NCBI RefSeq assembly: GCF_964340395.1
Contig: NC_135552.1
Coordinates: forward strand, 8,457,994-8,521,993
Length of the DNA stretch: 64,000 nt
Direction of reading: 5' to 3'
From: Glandiceps talaboti
Taxonomy: Eukaryota; Hemichordata; Enteropneusta; Spengelidae
Part shown: positions 24,294 through 63,493 of the stretch, piece by piece
How positions within the stretch are numbered: position 1 is the stretch's first letter
Layout of the letters: the number at the start of each line of letters is the position of its first letter
Position numbers and translations under genes: made by a program
The notes under the pieces: generated by a model
Told to the model about the DNA's origin: nothing
Databases searched by the model: none
Seen by the model: only the letters and a program-made list of their open reading frames with translations

Positions 24294-26534
24294 ATTGATT
24301 GACCCCGTGATTCGATTGATCTACCACGTGATCTTATGGATGTACCACTTGTAATTGTTTAAATTTATATATCATGTGATTAGATTGATAGGTGGAAACC
24401 AAGCTTGCAGTTAATTAAGAAAAACACAAACGAAAATGACATGTATATTAAAGGTATTGACTGGACGTTGGTTTAGTTATACTCACTGCAGGGTGGCGTT
24501 TGTCATGACTTCCATTGCAGTGTACATTTTTTGGGTACTTCCAGTGTTTGCCCTATCTTATTATAGGGTGATTATACCTTCGTAACCAAAGCATCACTAT
24601 CACCACAGACAATTAAGAACTGTCTGTGCTATCACCCACATGTGTAATCTACCACACTGACTAAATAACAATCATTGAACAACAATAATTGTATTGTGTG
24701 TCTATCTTAATAAGTTAGAAGATCGGTTTCCACAGTAGTACTTGTTTATCCGAGAAAGTACTATCTAAACGAGATACTGATGCACAAACATAAACCCATC
24801 AATATGAGAATTTAAAGAAATAAATACTTTTTGTTAAATCTACATGTCATGTGTTCGTCCTTTTGATAGGTTATTTGTATAATTTATAACTTTCGGTTAT
24901 TAGACCATGTATTTAAAATGCAAGTTTCAAAGTCCATATAATTTGACACATGCACTGATGATAAGAAAACACACGTGTCATTGAAAGCTTGTTGGTATAG
25001 TTCTTAGCTTTAAATGAGTGATTTGCATTATTAACGAATTCTGGTAATTGGGCAATGTCGCAATCTTGCACATACTTAGATATGTGCATTTAAAGGATAA
25101 CAAAGAACGTGTCTCCTATACAGACTTTCATTTTTTTTAATGAGTCATTTGCAAAAATTTACCAATTAACAACATGAAATGTATGATAGCTCAGAATTTC
25201 GAAATCTTATAAGTTATTATGCATGTAGGAGGAACAACAAATGAAAATATCGATTTTTCCCTTACTGCGTAGAAATGCGGAAGGCATCCAGTTTACACCT
25301 GGTTCTTAACTTGCAATAGATTAACAGTAGCTATACATGACAACAATTTGACATAAATAATAAGGTGACATAAAATTTATGGTCACCCAGCAACTAGTGA
25401 GTCGTTCGCGCATGTGCGTAAAATATAGGTCACAATGACTGAGGAGAGTGACTGAATGGACCCTATTGGTGTGATTGTGAAAAATGTGCTGACCTATGTT
25501 CACAGCGCTAGCGTGCTGCAAGGGAAAGTCTATGTTCTGATTGTGCGACCGGTCTGTAAATTGAGGCAAGTGAAGTTATAGTATTACATTAACACAATTA
25601 CTAGCTATGTTTACCTTCCACTATCATTCACACAAAGGGGTAGAAGCTAAATATGCGTACAAGTACAGGAAGTACGTGCAACTTCTAAGTCCTTTTCGGA
25701 CTTCCTCTCGTACCCTATACGTGTACATGTCATTCCCCGGACCGTTGTCTGCATACATTCAATGTTAAAATGGAGAACACCGATATACGGGAAACTGGAT
25801 AGCTTTCTTCTATCCCATAGACCCTCCACCCACTGGAGGGTCTATGTTCTATCTAAGGTCAAACACCTTTTAACTATATATATAACTCACGGGGCTCTTG
25901 GGTCACGAGCATACTTGCTTTATTGGTCTACCCTCAGACCACTATAGTGGTCGGAGGTCTACCATTTTTTCTGAGCTTTCTGGGTTTTGAGTGCTAACTC
26001 CGAATATCAAGCTAAAAAAAACAAAGCTGAAAATCAAAAAACCAATGATACAATCATTGCAGCTAGGATACTACCTCACGTACTGCCGACTCGCAATAAC
26101 TCACGTAACCAACTTCAGTTCAGTATATTAATCATTCTGTTTGGACATGGCTGTCTAATACTCAAGAACTGCAAAATCTCAGGTCACCTAAACAGAACAA
26201 TCTTCATTCATCCATCCATTCATACAATACAACAGAAATTCGAAATTGGAATGGGTCATCCGATGTTTACACAGTCTTTGCAGAACACGCTGGCAATTAA
26301 GTCGAATGGGTGATTGCTTTTTTCCTATTAATTCGACCATGCCTCCATTATTGTTACCCCACGTGTTTCACTGACAAATCACAACCTCGCCATTAAGTTG
26401 AAAAACATGTTTCATTGATAAGATTACAAGCAGACCGTTCATAAACACCACTTTAAATCTGACACATACGATATATACCATTCAATAGTAGTTTCACTCT
26501 CTTTTTGTCGCTTCTATCCGTTTTGCAATTTCAG
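24294..26534. other. Intergenic region between the two IMPA genes
   Basis: The 3' UTR of copy 1 (AATAAA about 24819) and the presumed promoter and untranslated first exon of copy 2. It holds the small hairpin at 25816-25846. No further coding exon is seen. Confidence 0.5.
25816..25846. repeat. Small perfect hairpin
   Basis: 13-bp perfect arms, CATAGACCCTCCA and its complement, around a 5-base loop. A second imperfect palindrome (GACCACTATAGTGGTC) lies about 90 bases on. Confidence 0.8.
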
Positions 26535-28881
26535 ATGGCTGAATTCGAAAATGGCGGTCCTTGCAAGAAAGCTCGAGTTGATACAAATATGGATATAGCT
26601 GAATGTTTTGATGTTATGGTGGGAATCGCTAGAGAAGCAGGGGAGGTACGTACTAGTATACTGCACATCGATGACTATAGATTAGTGAAATCACTCTGTA
26701 TAGAGATCCAATCGGTACTCTGTATGTGCGTTATACATAAAAAGAAACTCCCACTACCTCATTTTATTGGGTGTGAGTTTTCATACTTTGACCTTGACCT
26801 GGGGGGGGGGGGTCAATTATATATCAAAACATGATCATAGGTATTGGTCTGCATTGTATGAACTGTTTTAACTAAGATTTACTGACATTTAGGTTTAGTT
26901 TTCAACTATTGCCGTAGGTGGCGTGATACCAAAATGTAATATGATGGAAGATGATTTACTGCCATTTTACAGGTAGTACGTAAAGCATTAGATTCAGATA
27001 TAACCATAGAAGACAAGGGGTGTTCTACAGATCTGGTAACGGAAACTGATAAAAAGGTGGAAGAAATGATAATATCGAGACTTAGAGATAAATATCCACA
27101 CACCAGGTACGTCAATGATAATATCCAGATATAGAGATATATCCACCTAGTAAGTACGCCAATATATCATATATTTAGTAAATTGTTAATTTGTTTTAAT
27201 TGAGAAACCTCAAAAGTAAAAACAAATTCAATCTTTGGTTGGTACGAGGTCTATCAAAAATAAAACGCAAGAAAAGCTTCAAGTGCATTAAATTCTTACA
27301 CACATACACATAAAGTTCTTTTCTTCCTCTTTCGATTGAGAAACAGACATGTTTCAAACAAATAATTTGTCCTTCAGTGTCTAACCAGGATCTGACAAAA
27401 TGGTCTAAATTTGCTAGAAGTGTTGACAACTTGCATTCAAATCAAAAATATAAAAGTTCAACAGAAGAGCCACGCCAAATACAAATAACTGATGTGTATA
27501 TCTACCCCCACCCCACCCCACATTACTGTAAATAGTCTAAAAATAATGTTGAATAATCATATGCCTTTATTTGGACAGTTTTATAGCCGAAGAATCCGTG
27601 GTTGTAGGCCAACAGTGTGAACTGACAGACAACCCTACCTTTATTATAGATCCTATTGATGGTACTACAAACTTTGTACATGGGTAAGTCTCTCATCGTC
27701 TCAGCAACACCTAGAAATAAATTTTCTTTTGTGCTGTCTTCTTTGTTATCAACTGATTACAAGGCATGTTACAGTTTAAAGATGTATTTAAGACATGTCT
27801 ATAAATGAAACAACACACAGTGTTGTTACTATTGTTACTGTATTTGACAAAATATCACACCAAAAGAGGTATATATAAGTCACCTTGGAAATGTCTGAAT
27901 TATTTTGATGATAGACTTCAGTACAAAGGTGTGTCTACAACGTATTTGATTGATAGGTTTCCTTAGAAGAATGAAGAGTATATAAACTATTATAATGATT
28001 TCAAGTTTCGACTGGACATTATCTCTTTTCCAGATTCCCCTATATTGCAGTATGCATTGCACTTTACATTAACAAGACAGCTGAAATAGGAATTGTTTAT
28101 CAACCCATATTTGACAAAATGTTTATGGCTAGACGAGGAGGAGGAGCATTTTGTAATAAGAAGAAACTGAAGGTTTCAGGACAGAAAGGTTTGTACAAAA
28201 CACTTTGTACAGCTGTAGAAAAAATAGCTTATTTCTGTGACTTTATATTAGATAAATTTGAATGATAGTCCAGTGCGCATGTCCGCATGTTTTTTGTTTG
28301 TCGACAACACGATGCGTGACGTCATGATCACTCGAAAAGCTCTTTCCCATTCCAAGTTCTGACGATGATGTTGAATTTTATCTTAATTTGCATGATGTCA
28401 TATTTCAGTTGGAGCAAAAGTGTTTTATAGTAAACTTTGTACAATTTTCAACGGAAAAACTAAGGCGTCACTAGTTACTGTCTAGGTAATCGTAGCATGG
28501 GACCCCGAGGCGAACATGTATGTGTCGTAAACCGACAATCATAAAGCATTATAGAAACACATAACAAATTTAAATTGACAACAGCAATTCGCTTGGCATT
28601 TGTAAATTCAATCCATCTTTCCTCTCTAACCTTCTCATTTTCAGATCTTCGGAAAGCTCTTATTGTGGCAGAACACCCACAAATTCGAGATCCAGTAGAA
28701 ATTGAAGCAAGTCAGAAAAATTTGGAGAGTTTGATCAAAGCACCTGTTCATGGGTAAACAGGACATAATTATATCTACCATTATTCAATACCCTTTTGTT
28801 TGTGATTTACTACCTTCCAAGCTGGGGTGTATCTATGAAAATATATTATTTTGGTGAAGATGCAGTGACGATAGGGGCAGT

Positions 28882-28931
<50 letters not shown>

Positions 28932-30226
28932 CGTGTGTGTGTGTGTGTGCGTGTGCGTGTGTGCGTGTGCGTGTGTGCGTGCGTGAATAAATTTTCTTCG
29001 ACAATTTTAGATCAGACTTTAGCCTGTCAAAACTCAGACCCTAGGGTGAATGTCAAACATCGTTGTATGTAACTGAAAATTCTGCAATATAATGCTAACG
29101 TTGTATTTCAACTTAGTAGTCCCTTCATTCGGAACGTAATACAATCTTTTAGTGGATGATTCATATAATGAGTAATCCGTTTAAGGAAACCAAACCTGTC
29201 TCATCTCAGCTGCACCACCTGTCATTCCATATTCATAATTTATAAAGCAATACTGTTATGACTTGTTACAACTATGTAATGGGATGAAACATTTTGTTTA
29301 GCATCCGAACTCTAGGATCAGTAGCATCAGATTTATGTGCAGTGGCAGAGGGCGTTGTTGATGCTGACTTTGCATATGGTCTCCATTGCTGGGATATGGC
29401 TGGTGCTGTACTTATAATACAGGAGGCTGGTGGTGTAGTAATCGATCCAGAAGGTAAAACAAATTGAATATTGTTGCATTCTCAACGAGATTCCATCCAA
29501 CAGAAGATACAATAAAGTGTGTCTGTGCCAATTAATTAGGCCTACACAGACCCAGCTGCTACCCCTTCGAATTCGAATTCACGTCTGTTGTATTCCTGCT
29601 TGAAGACGGTGTTTTAAGTTAGGACTTGATACTGATATTGTCCTGCAGTTTGCAGGCGGTGTAAATCGAGAGTCGATTCTGATATTGTCTCATGTATAGT
29701 AGGCAAGTCACAATGTCAGGGGTACCCAGTCTGCAGGCAGGGTTATACTAACTGTGTTGTAATGTATTTCAGACGTGAAGTGGTTACTGATAGAGCGCTA
29801 TCTTACACGTATTACAGACTAACAGAGTCCAGTGTTTAATATTCTGTACATTGTACTAAACCTAAATATGAGTTTCATGTGGTTAGGTTAAATCTTGGGC
29901 ATTAATATTTGATCATTAAATTGTAATTTCTTTGCGGTTATTCATCTACACATTAGCGTCTAACCATTAACTTTAAGATTTGAACTTCAAATTTGCTTTT
30001 GGAAACATGACCTAAATTGAGTACACACATATCCTAACAGCGTTATACAAAACTGCACAATTGGTTGCTTTTTTTCAACTTTGTAGTATTCCTAATATTC
30101 TCATTTATATTTATTTCAGGGGGACCGTTGGATTTAATGTCACGTCGTATTCTCACAGCTGGCACCCAGGAACTTGCTGACGTCATAAGTCAAAAACTTA
30201 CACACCTTCAACTACCCCGTGATTAG
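26535..30226 (+). CDS. IMPA1: Inositol monophosphatase (IMPA1-type), copy 2
   Basis: Seven exons: 26535-26645, 26973-27106, 27579-27683, 28034-28188, 28645-28753, 29302-29453 and 30120-30226. They encode 290 residues. All exon lengths except exon 1 equal those of copy 1, and all splice phases are the same. The first coding exon begins exactly at the ATG, directly after a TTTCAG acceptor, so a 5' UTR exon lies upstream. Metal ligands are present: E86, D106 and D109 in [12 protein letters not shown], and D236 in WDMAGA. One change stands out: the motif before the catalytic Glu is IAEES, not IGEES. Exon 4 differs from copy 1 at 1 of 155 bases, while exons 5 and 6 differ far more. Function is expected to match copy 1; division of labour is unknown. 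AATAAA at about 30326-30331. Confidence 0.96.
27107..27156 (+). repeat. Single degenerate extra copy of the exon-end/donor unit in IMPA copy 2
   Basis: Directly after the donor of exon 2 comes GTACGTCAATGATAATATC, then AGATATAGAGATATATCCACC and TAGTAAGTACG. This is one worn unit of the 49-bp repeat that is expanded in copy 1. Confidence 0.8.
28884..28984. repeat. (GT)n microsatellite
   Basis: GT units with GC interruptions toward the end, in intron 5 of IMPA copy 2. Confidence 0.95.
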
Positions 30227-30539
30227 TGTGATATTCAAGTTTTTCATCATGTTTTTTAAAGACTGTAAAACGTTCAGTATATAGATTATCACATTTTTGT
30301 GAAAATTCAGTTTTAACAGTTGCCAAATAAACTAATAAGATGTCCTCCGTGAGCGTATGATTCATTTTTTTAATTTCATAGTTGGCATAATAATATTATA
30401 TTTTGTTTCTCTTGAAAAAAATGGAGTAAAAGTATACTTCAAAACGACAAGTCCAGTCGGGCATATTTCTGTCTTCTATTACATACTCCTATCAACTAAC
30501 GTGATATTTACCTCCAGCAAAGTGAGATATAGTATTGGT

Positions 30540-30540
<1 letters not shown>

Positions 30541-30612
<72 letters not shown>

Positions 30613-31760
30613 CCGTCTTTGTCCGTCTGTTGACATATCTCAAAAACAATTTGCTACACATCCTCCATATGCTAATGGTAAGAACTGATTAGATTTTGGT
30701 AAATATTTTATTAAGACTGATTTTAGTCAGGCTTAATTACTCAGCACTAGTAAGAGGAACCCCAGAATCTATGAACATTGACACTTTATACCAATAAATC
30801 CATTTAACGTAGTTGAAGACGTAAATGTGTTTCAAGTCAGCAGTCCTGAATGGGGTGTCAGTACAAGTGCGTTCTCTCTTCAAAGTCATGTCTTAACTGA
30901 CTAACATCCAGTCTATCTCTCTTCACTCCAGATGCATATAACAAAGGAAACCTTCTGAACAAAGGGATACATTTCCGGATAATTACTTTGTTTACTTAGT
31001 GAACCTTTCTCTATTATCCCAATGTCTCATTTAAAAGCTGTATTAACAAATACTATAGGACATGTGCTCATTATTATGGCTCATATATACCAAATTATAT
31101 GAAATTTGAAGCTTTGCATTCTTAATTACCAAATATCATTAATTGTGCAAATTATTTGTTAAAACTAAAAACTGAGCCAACAGGCTTTAATGTACACATG
31201 AGCTTATTAAAGTTGATGTATGTACCAAATGTTGTGGCATTTGAAGTATCTCAGACCACTATAGAGGAAGTATGCATTCTTCAGATATAGCTTAAATACT
31301 GAAAATCATTAATTATGCAAATTACTAATTAAAACTAAAGGCTTTATAGAACATGTATGTTTTGTTATGGTTGATGTATGTACTAAATGTTGCACAATTT
31401 GAAGAATGCGTTCTTTAGATATAGCTTATAATTAATTACTGCAAACCATTAATTATGAAAATAACTCATTAAAGCTAGAAGCTAGAGCAACAAACTTTAT
31501 AGGTCATATGCGCGTTGTTAGGTCAATGTATGTACCAAGTCATATTGAATTTAAAGTATGCATAATTTCTTAAAAACCATCTATTATGCAAACGGCTAAA
31601 TAATGTTAATTGGATGTTTACCAAAATATAACCAGTTCTTATTATTACCATATGGAATATTTGTAGCATGGTTCATTAGAATCGATGCAGTAGTTTTTTA
31701 TATATCATACCTACAGGCAGACAGACAGACACGCACACACACAGACAGTGACACCGACAA
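30541..31760. repeat. Dispersed repeat bounded by CTGT and ACAG tracts, with degenerate internal tandem units
   Basis: It starts with (TGTC)n at 30542-30619 followed by 'tgacatatctcaaaaacaatt', and ends at about 31720 with 'cattagaatcgatgcagtag' and a cagacagacac tail, so the ends are roughly inverted. Between 31070 and 31600 there are about four degenerate units of 115-150 bp sharing 'cattaattatgcaaat.act.attaaaacta', 'gtatgtaccaaatg' and 'gaa.tatgcattctt.agatatagctta'. 485-860 is a related, shorter copy. Confidence 0.55.
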
Positions 31761-31800
31761 AACCATTACATTACCTTCCCCTTCTGGGAGGTAAAATGTG

Positions 31801-32448
31801 CGAAAGTAATAAAACAGTTTGTGTTGTGAGACAACTGTACACTGACTTCACCTGTTAAATTCCTCTATAGTTCCTTGAGAGTAAATCAAAGTTGGCTAAA
31901 TGCTCCCTGTGTATAAACTTTGCAAAGAGAACTAAAAGCTGAGAGGACGTTTAATCCCATGATGCACCATTTACATTAGCCTTCCGTCATCAGAGGAGGC
32001 CAGACGGGAGCATGACACCTGTTAAAGCGTATAGTATATATTCAGAAAACACGTATTACTTATTATTTTGCGATTTTCATGTTACGGATCAATTTAGTGA
32101 ATATTTTCCTCCTCTATGTCTAAATGTCTTTCATGCCGATCAGAAATATCAAAATGAAATACGACGGTATTGACAACTCTCGACGTATAGTCAATTGGTG
32201 GCGCTCTAAAGTCCGAAGTCACGCTGTAGTTGTATTTATTTTTATTGGGTAAAATGTTTTGTATTTTGGAAAAGGTAGACGTGTTTAAACATCTACCGTT
32301 TTATAGTCGGCTAGTGAATAAAGTTGGGGCGGTTCGACCTATTCGCTGAACTGACGACACAGCATGCAGCACTCAATAATACGCCCTGCTTTACTCGAGT
32401 TGCTTTCATTCTGGTGGGTGGATGGAGGGAGGGAGGGAGGGAGGTAGG

Positions 32449-32498
<50 letters not shown>

Positions 32499-33815
32499 AA
32501 AAACCGCCGGGCTCATTGGTATTTGGTAGGGATATTTCTTTCAGCATCTAGGAAAATCTTGTATCACCAGGAGATTTAAACTAAATGCCTTCCGTAAGGG
32601 CATGCAAGGCATAGCTATCATAGATGATATTCAAATAGGGGTACATATACAGGGGTGCATTACGTATGATAGCTGTAGGTCAGTTTACAACTGATTTGGT
32701 GATAAAATATCACCTCAGTAACTTTACTCAACTTTGAAATCTAGTAAAAAAAAAGCCCTTCTACACTTGACATGTGTTCAGCAAATTTTGGAGTTTCCTG
32801 CAAGGGTTAATAGGATAACCTTCAGTGATGACATCATTTGTATCCCAATTTCCTTGTCTAGACAGTCTTTGAAATTGTCAAGAAAGGCAGAAATAAGTCT
32901 TTAGCTTCTGAAATAGGGAAACCAATATTAACCCAAACATATGGCATTCAAGTACTTTGGCACTGTACATCAATGTACTCTATTTAAATTGGCGTCTTTA
33001 GTTGTTTCACAAGTTAATGAAGCTACGTCTGTTTAAAGTCACTTGGTGGTGATCGATAGCCATAAAACATGTATTGACAGATTATTGTTTCAAATTATCT
33101 TTCAGAAATGTTTGAGCCAAAAGACAAATAAGCTCATAATTTGACAAGGTACATAATATCAATGCAAATATTACAAACAAGCAGAGACATTTCGAAAATT
33201 ATTCAGTGATGGTGTATTTATTTCTTACCATTAGAAAAAGTACACCTGTATATAATGTAACGATCATCGCCATTTCCGAAGGTAGAGTATGTCGTTAAGG
33301 CACTTTCGATAAAACTGCCCCGAGGGATCGGTGTAATTCTCACCAATCTCCAATCTTTATTTCGTAATTGTGGTTTTCTTTATACCTGACTCCAATAGAA
33401 CAAAGATCCTTATGTACACTATGACAAATAGAGTCGAAGTTCTTGGGATCACAAAAAGTAAGCTTACTGCTTACTTACTACTTACTACACTAAGTGTTCA
33501 TATCAAAATATATCAAATACATTTCATCAAACTATGTTAGAGGTTAACTGACATGTGTGTATACACCGTTTGTTTGGTAGACTTTTAAGCCATTAAGCAT
33601 GACAAAATAGACGCAGCCTGAGTGATTTTGTGTGTTAATTATTTTTAGACGCCACCTGAGCAATTTTGGCTGTAATTATTGTAAATCAATGAGTTTCATA
33701 ATTGAGTGATGTAGTTCTTGCTATAATGAAGGCACCGCTTCTCGAAGTCCGTAGGCTATGAATCGTTGTACACTGTTTTTGTAAACGATTGCTCATAACC
33801 ACGGCCATAAAATCA
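31801..33815. other. No gene seen
   Basis: Only the microsatellites at 32417-32498. No frame shows coding character. Confidence 0.5.
32417..32498. repeat. (GGGA)n, (GGTA)n and (GT)n microsatellites
   Basis: A short run of GGGA and GGTA units followed by about 24 GT dinucleotides. Confidence 0.9.
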
Positions 33816-33851
33816 GTGAGTGAGTGAGTGAGTGAGTGAGTGAGTGAGTGA
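33816..33851. repeat. (GAGT)n microsatellite
   Basis: About nine GAGT units. Confidence 0.9.
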
Positions 33852-33883
33852 ACGATACTTTAGATTAAAGTGATGCTAAACAT

Positions 33884-34276
33884 CAAAGAGAATATCTCTT
33901 ACTACCAAACTAGAATGCCTATCGAGTTTCCGTAGGCGGCACGATGTCTTTTTTACATCTCACATAAGGTTTTGTAGACAAATTACACAAAAACAAAATA
34001 AAGACGCTGATAGCGCGTAAGCATAAACAATGACACAGTTTATCAAACTGTCAACATAAATCAACATCACTGTCAGAGGAAACAAGGAAAACTGAAACAC
34101 AGTGAACAGAAATACACGTGACATCTAATTTGCGTGCGCGCTATCACTGTGTATATTTTGTTTGTGTAATTCGTAATAAAAAGGTTGTGCCAGATGTAAA
34201 AAAATACAACAAACAAACAAACAAACAAAATGTGCCTTCGATTTGAAAGTCTATAGTCTCTAGGGTTTCATAGTAA
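33884..34276. repeat. Decayed copy of the 303-bp MITE at 50351-50653
   Basis: Its left end, ACTACCAAACTAGAATGCCT, parallels the MITE's left repeat. Shared interior phrases are 'aaattaca.aa', 'aaataaagacgctgatagcgcg', 'aatgacaca.tttatc' and 'aacataaatcaa'. The right end, 'gtctatagtctctagggttt', is a worn version of the right repeat. Confidence 0.5.
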
Positions 34277-35040
34277 AATATACATTCAAATATAAATAAT
34301 AAACTTCACTTATTACAAGTAATTTATCTCTATACCGTTAATATGTTAATAAAGTTCGTATACCCTAAAACAGAGCTGTAGTCAAACTAAGCTTATATTA
34401 AACATTGCACATATTAGCAGCTTGAAAAACAAACAAAGTTAACATTTTACTGTGAAAGTCAAGTATGCTATTTGGAATCTGATTGCACTTATATTGTGGT
34501 AAATAGTAAAAACCCGATGACGTAATTTGTATACGCAATACAAAATATCGAGGAAATTCCGAATATACAATCAACTGTTCTAACAAAAGGCAGAAAACAA
34601 TTGTAATATCATTGAAGGCAAACATTACACCAGATAAGTTTAATCGATGTTTTAGCTAAGTAATTTCACTTAAAATCTTATAAACCCAACCCGTGTCATT
34701 TACTAGGTTTATACCGTCGTAAGACAGTTTAATTATTCTTTTTGACTTCGCCAACATTGCACTTTTCACGTTTAGCTTTTCTTATCAAACGATATAGTTT
34801 GTCATCATAAACTTTTTCATATCAAGACTTGGTTTTCTTTGAAAATAAAAAGTGCCTGATATATTCTGGGTTATATCAACAATCATATTTCAAGAATTAT
34901 GATATCTAACATTCGATCTTAGTCACACCAGAGAAAACTGAGTTTACATTCAGTAAATTCTTTTTTTGCTTTCTGTCAAATTCATCTTTGTGTTGTTAAG
35001 GTTTCATCTTCTTACATAGTAAATATGCTATCTCCTTCGT
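34277..35040. other. 3' flank of SUR copy 1
   Basis: Downstream of the stop codon at 35041 on the minus strand. I found no clear AATAAA close to the stop. Confidence 0.4.
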
Positions 35041-55042
<20,002 letters not shown>

Positions 55043-56066
55043 TATACGTATTACAGTAGACGAACAGTGTAATTTTTACCGTCTCTGATGTGGACGCCCA
55101 GCTAGGCTGCGGCTGTTGTTGTGACGAAGCATGTGATTTAAATTAAGGTCACTCTCACAAAACAAAACCTTTAACCTTCGAACCTTGAAACAGTGAAGCC
55201 ATCTGCTGGATTCAGATTGAAATTCAGTTCCATAATTCAAATTTACTGGGTGGCACTGAATGTTCCACGAGTATAGCTGTTTCCTATAAGGGAATAGTAT
55301 TATATACATAACCTTAAGCCTATTTGTTTACAGTACAAACCTACAAAACCATCGTTAAAACCGTCGACCATCAGCCATTTTTTTCTTCAATTTGTGTATT
55401 TATTATACTGATACTGAAAAACGACACGATTCGTAGATTTGTTGACGGGTCTTCCCGTGTGTTTCCCCGTAGACCCTCCACCGTGAAAGGTATATGATCC
55501 CCCCTCCCCAACAAAGTCAACATTTACAACGATCAGGAACGCAACATTCAAGATCCTCACTCCCTACAACTTATAGATACAGCAAAGACATTGAGACATT
55601 GGTAGTATTGTTATGTTTTATAACTCTGTGTTTTGTTTTCCAACACCTAGTCTGAAATATCCAGTCCCTTGTCCCTTGGTTGGAGCATATTACAGCAGAA
55701 GCAACGTCTGGATCTTGTACAATTAACTTACTGCCCGCCATGCAGGCGTAGTTGAAGGCACTGGGATGATATTAGGCACATATAGGTATGAGGCCATATA
55801 TACACATATATATACTGTCGGTGTGATATGTAGTTTACATTTCATTTCACCAAGTTTAAACTGGTCACTATCTAGTGCATGCGATTTATAAGTAGCTGCC
55901 CCTCTGTCACATTTCAATGTCACATTTCAATCAACAAATTTGTAAGGTAATTCAGTCCCCGCTTTCTTTTATTTCATTCAATTCAACTGTTTCGATTGTT
56001 TAATTTCGAAAATACGGTGAAAGATATGAGAAATACAGTCTAGAATACGGCGGCGGCGGCGGCGGT

Positions 56067-56113
<47 letters not shown>

Positions 56114-57329
56114 AAGTTTTAACAATAACAACACTAATATAACAACGGGTCAATCGGCGAGTATAAACGCTTTCCCGATCTTTATCCCTAACCAACGCTA
56201 AGCTTAACTCCTTAGCTTCATATGAATTTGTCGATTGTGCATCCCACTGTTCAAATGTTCTACGTCATTGCAAGAAGAAAATAACCACATACAGACAGTA
56301 AAGTATACATGACTTCTATTGTAACTACAATGCCAGTAATAAAACATGAATTTTTCAGTTAGTGATTTCTCACTTTCGATTACCCTGATATTTTATAGTC
56401 TTTTTCTCAAATACTACACAACTGGTTTAGTGTAAAAAAAATGTTACACAGAATGTAAATGTCCCAAAAATTATCTCCAAAGTGTTACAATCAAAAGACA
56501 AAAATGTCTTATCAAAGTTGTAAATTGTATTGAATCAGGATATTGTGCGTTTAAGAAATCACCGGAAGTACAAACGTAAAATTAGCTCGCAATATATCCA
56601 AAACGTCCATGACATTATATTTATTATGTAATTACCAGTCATAACTATCAACACACCACGTGTTGATATGCAAAATGGTAGGCTGGAATAACGCGCGAGT
56701 CTCCCTGAACGGATTATCCCGGATGTATTGAGAATTACAAGACCCCGAATTTGTTTAAAATTAGAAGTCTTGGAAAATATACAAGACTACGCATTAGTCT
56801 GTAGGATATTGAAAGACGTCCCAGTTTTAATTTTGGAAATTGCTTGATTGCACCTCGAGTAAATCGCACAATGAAAAGAAAAGAAAAATAATTGCGCTTA
56901 TATTTCATGCGTATTGTTTTCCAAATAGTAATCTGTATGACTGGCAAGGGTCTGGCTTTATCAATAAACTTACTGTTCTGTGCAAATGATTAGTTTCATG
57001 TACGTTACATTTGATCATATTAGTCAAAAACTTGGTTTAAAAAGGGTATAAAAGTAACATCTGTATTAAGTAAAGGTTACAAATATTTTAAACTTAAATG
57101 AAATTATTAATAGTACTAGAGAATTTTCTGTTCGCCACAATCACACAATTGTAGTCGACTATTCTCGCAAACAAGAGCTGTTATTTCTTCCGCGAAACTA
57201 CCAGTCTTGGGGGTGCGTCTTGGATGGTGCCGTAAAAGAGGCTATGGTTTACGACAATGTCGTCGACCAAATTATGCAGCAATTTAAGATATTCTTTGAG
57301 TAGTTGCGAATGCAAAATAGTTTCTTCCT
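55043..57329. other. Region between the two SUR genes
   Basis: Holds the upstream region of copy 1 and the 3' flank of copy 2, with the CGG/CGA repeat at 56049-56113. No coding exon is recognised. Confidence 0.5.
56049..56113. repeat. (CGG)n then (CGA)n microsatellite
   Basis: A GC-rich triplet repeat that switches from CGG to CGA, between the two SUR genes. It is unusual in such AT-rich DNA. Confidence 0.9.
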
Positions 57330-63493
<6,164 letters not shown>

